From Prochlorococcus sp. AG-363-P06 (GTDB taxonomy: Bacteria > Cyanobacteriota > Cyanobacteriia > PCC-6307 > Cyanobiaceae), in the NCBI GenBank assembly GCA_003280025.1, contig QCGD01000002.1, positions 207,369 through 271,368 of the forward strand: a stretch of DNA of 64,000 nt, given 5' to 3'. Below, piece by piece: positions 63,534 through 64,000 of this stretch. How positions within the stretch are numbered: position 1 is the first letter of the stretch; every line of letters starts with the position of its first letter. Below the pieces are notes generated by a model. That model had not been told where the DNA came from and made no database searches. It saw only the letters and a list, made by a program, of their open reading frames with translations. The position numbers and the translations under genes were made by a program.

Positions 63534-64000
63534 GTTCTGATTGAATCATTTCCTAAATCAACAGTATCAAGAACTCTTTTAAGCTTTCTAAAATCATCTA
63601 ATATTTCACCACAGCCATTAACTACGCAAAGCAAAGGATCTTCCGCTACGTGAGTAAAAATTCCAGTTTCCTTAGTTACTAGATCATTCATGCCTCTTAC
63701 TAAAGCTCCACCTCCTGCGAGCATAATGCCCCTCTCAACAATATCTGCAGCTAACTCTGGAGGAGTACGTTCTAATGTTCTTTTTATAGCTTCAACAATT
63801 TTACTAAGTGGATCAGCCATAGCCTCCCTTATCTCTCCTGATGTTAGGGTTATTGACCTAGGAAGACCGGATAAGAGGTGTAAACCTCTAACTTCATAAG
63901 AAGTCTGGTCGAAATTATCATTAGGAAAAGCAGATCCTATTTTGATTTTGATTTTTTCTGCGGTTCTCTCTCCAACAACCAAATTATGAGCTTTTTTAAG
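63530..64000 (-). CDS. mreB: Rod-shape-determining protein MreB, C-terminal part
   Basis: Actin-like protein that guides wall synthesis. The frame runs off the right edge. Visible motifs: HNLVVGERTAEKIKIKIGSA, GEIREAMADPLSKIVEAIK, IMLAGGGALVRGMN (ATP-binding) and a short C-terminal tail. About 157 codons are in view, less than half of the gene. It faces the murA remnant and overlaps its end by 4 bases. Confidence 0.93.
   Translation of the reverse strand, partial: LKKAHNLVVGERTAEKIKIKIGSAFPNDNFDQTSYEVRGLHLLSGLPRSITLTSGEIREAMADPLSKIVEAIKRTLERTPPELAADIVERGIMLAGGGALVRGMNDLVTKETGIFTHVAEDPLLCVVNGCGEILDDFRKLKRVLDTVDLGNDSIRT

Overview
The window is an AT-rich, very densely packed stretch of a cyanobacterial chromosome. 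It fits high-light-adapted Prochlorococcus: short intergenic gaps, two genes for high-light-inducible (Hli) proteins, psbX, ycf66, a flv3-flv1 pair, the sufBCDS operon, and a permuted two-piece tmRNA whose tag reads ANKIVSFSRQTAPVAA, the tag I remember for the MED4 type. No CRISPR array, transposase, integrase or rRNA was seen. There is one tRNA (Leu) and one tmRNA. Both window edges cut genes: a YihY/BrkB-type membrane protein on the left and mreB on the right.

Layout. 1-5.8 kb: small membrane and hypothetical proteins, an Hli protein, an HtrA/Deg protease, an ABC-F ATPase and a cluster of very small genes, one of them Nif11-like. 5.9-11.4 kb: a ribbon-helix-helix protein facing a four-gene minus-strand ion-transport unit (NDH-2 type dehydrogenase, SLC13 permease with RCK_C domains, KtrB-like and KtrA-like proteins). 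11.5-18.9 kb: cysH, coaX-like, bcp, a phosphopantetheinyl transferase, rarA, a phosphoglucomutase and a DUF4912 protein. 19-23.75 kb: sufBCDS. 23.7-30.6 kb: S9 peptidase, def, HIT protein, SbmA-like ABC transporter, second hli, ycf66, psbX. 30.6-41.5 kb: yggT, accC, tRNA-Leu, an LpxB-like protein, a PRC-barrel protein, smc, a YqjD/YqjE-like pair and an RlmL-like methyltransferase. 41.5-46.8 kb: tmRNA, aldo/keto reductase, an orphan ParA, a YadA-like surface protein inside an unusual repeat structure, argJ. 46.9-64 kb: coaE, gatB, thiO-like, ndk, speA, alaS, flv3-flv1 plus an FMN reductase, pbp2, a PD-(D/E)XK nuclease, a murA remnant and mreB.

Most of the window is housekeeping. The part that looks foreign is 44.09-45.62 kb. 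The last ten codons plus stop of argJ occur twice in the same orientation, 1503 bp apart. They read YVVINSEYTT-stop at the left copy and YVAINSEYTT-stop at the live gene, with almost only third-position differences. Between them sits one gene for a secreted YadA-anchor-like protein, bracketed by two direct 74-bp repeats that are about 86% identical. This is the classic footprint of insertion into the 3' end of a gene with restoration of the gene by an element-borne end, but no recombinase lies inside. The small gene left of it (43850-44092) still overlaps the orphan argJ end, which suggests it was once directly convergent with argJ.

Functional groupings visible in the gene order are: Fe-S cluster assembly (suf); photoprotection and electron-flow safety valves (hli, flv3/flv1, psbX, ycf66); ion transport coupled to RCK control (ktr-SLC13-NDH-2); and cell-shape and wall genes at the right end (pbp2, murA remnant, mreB).
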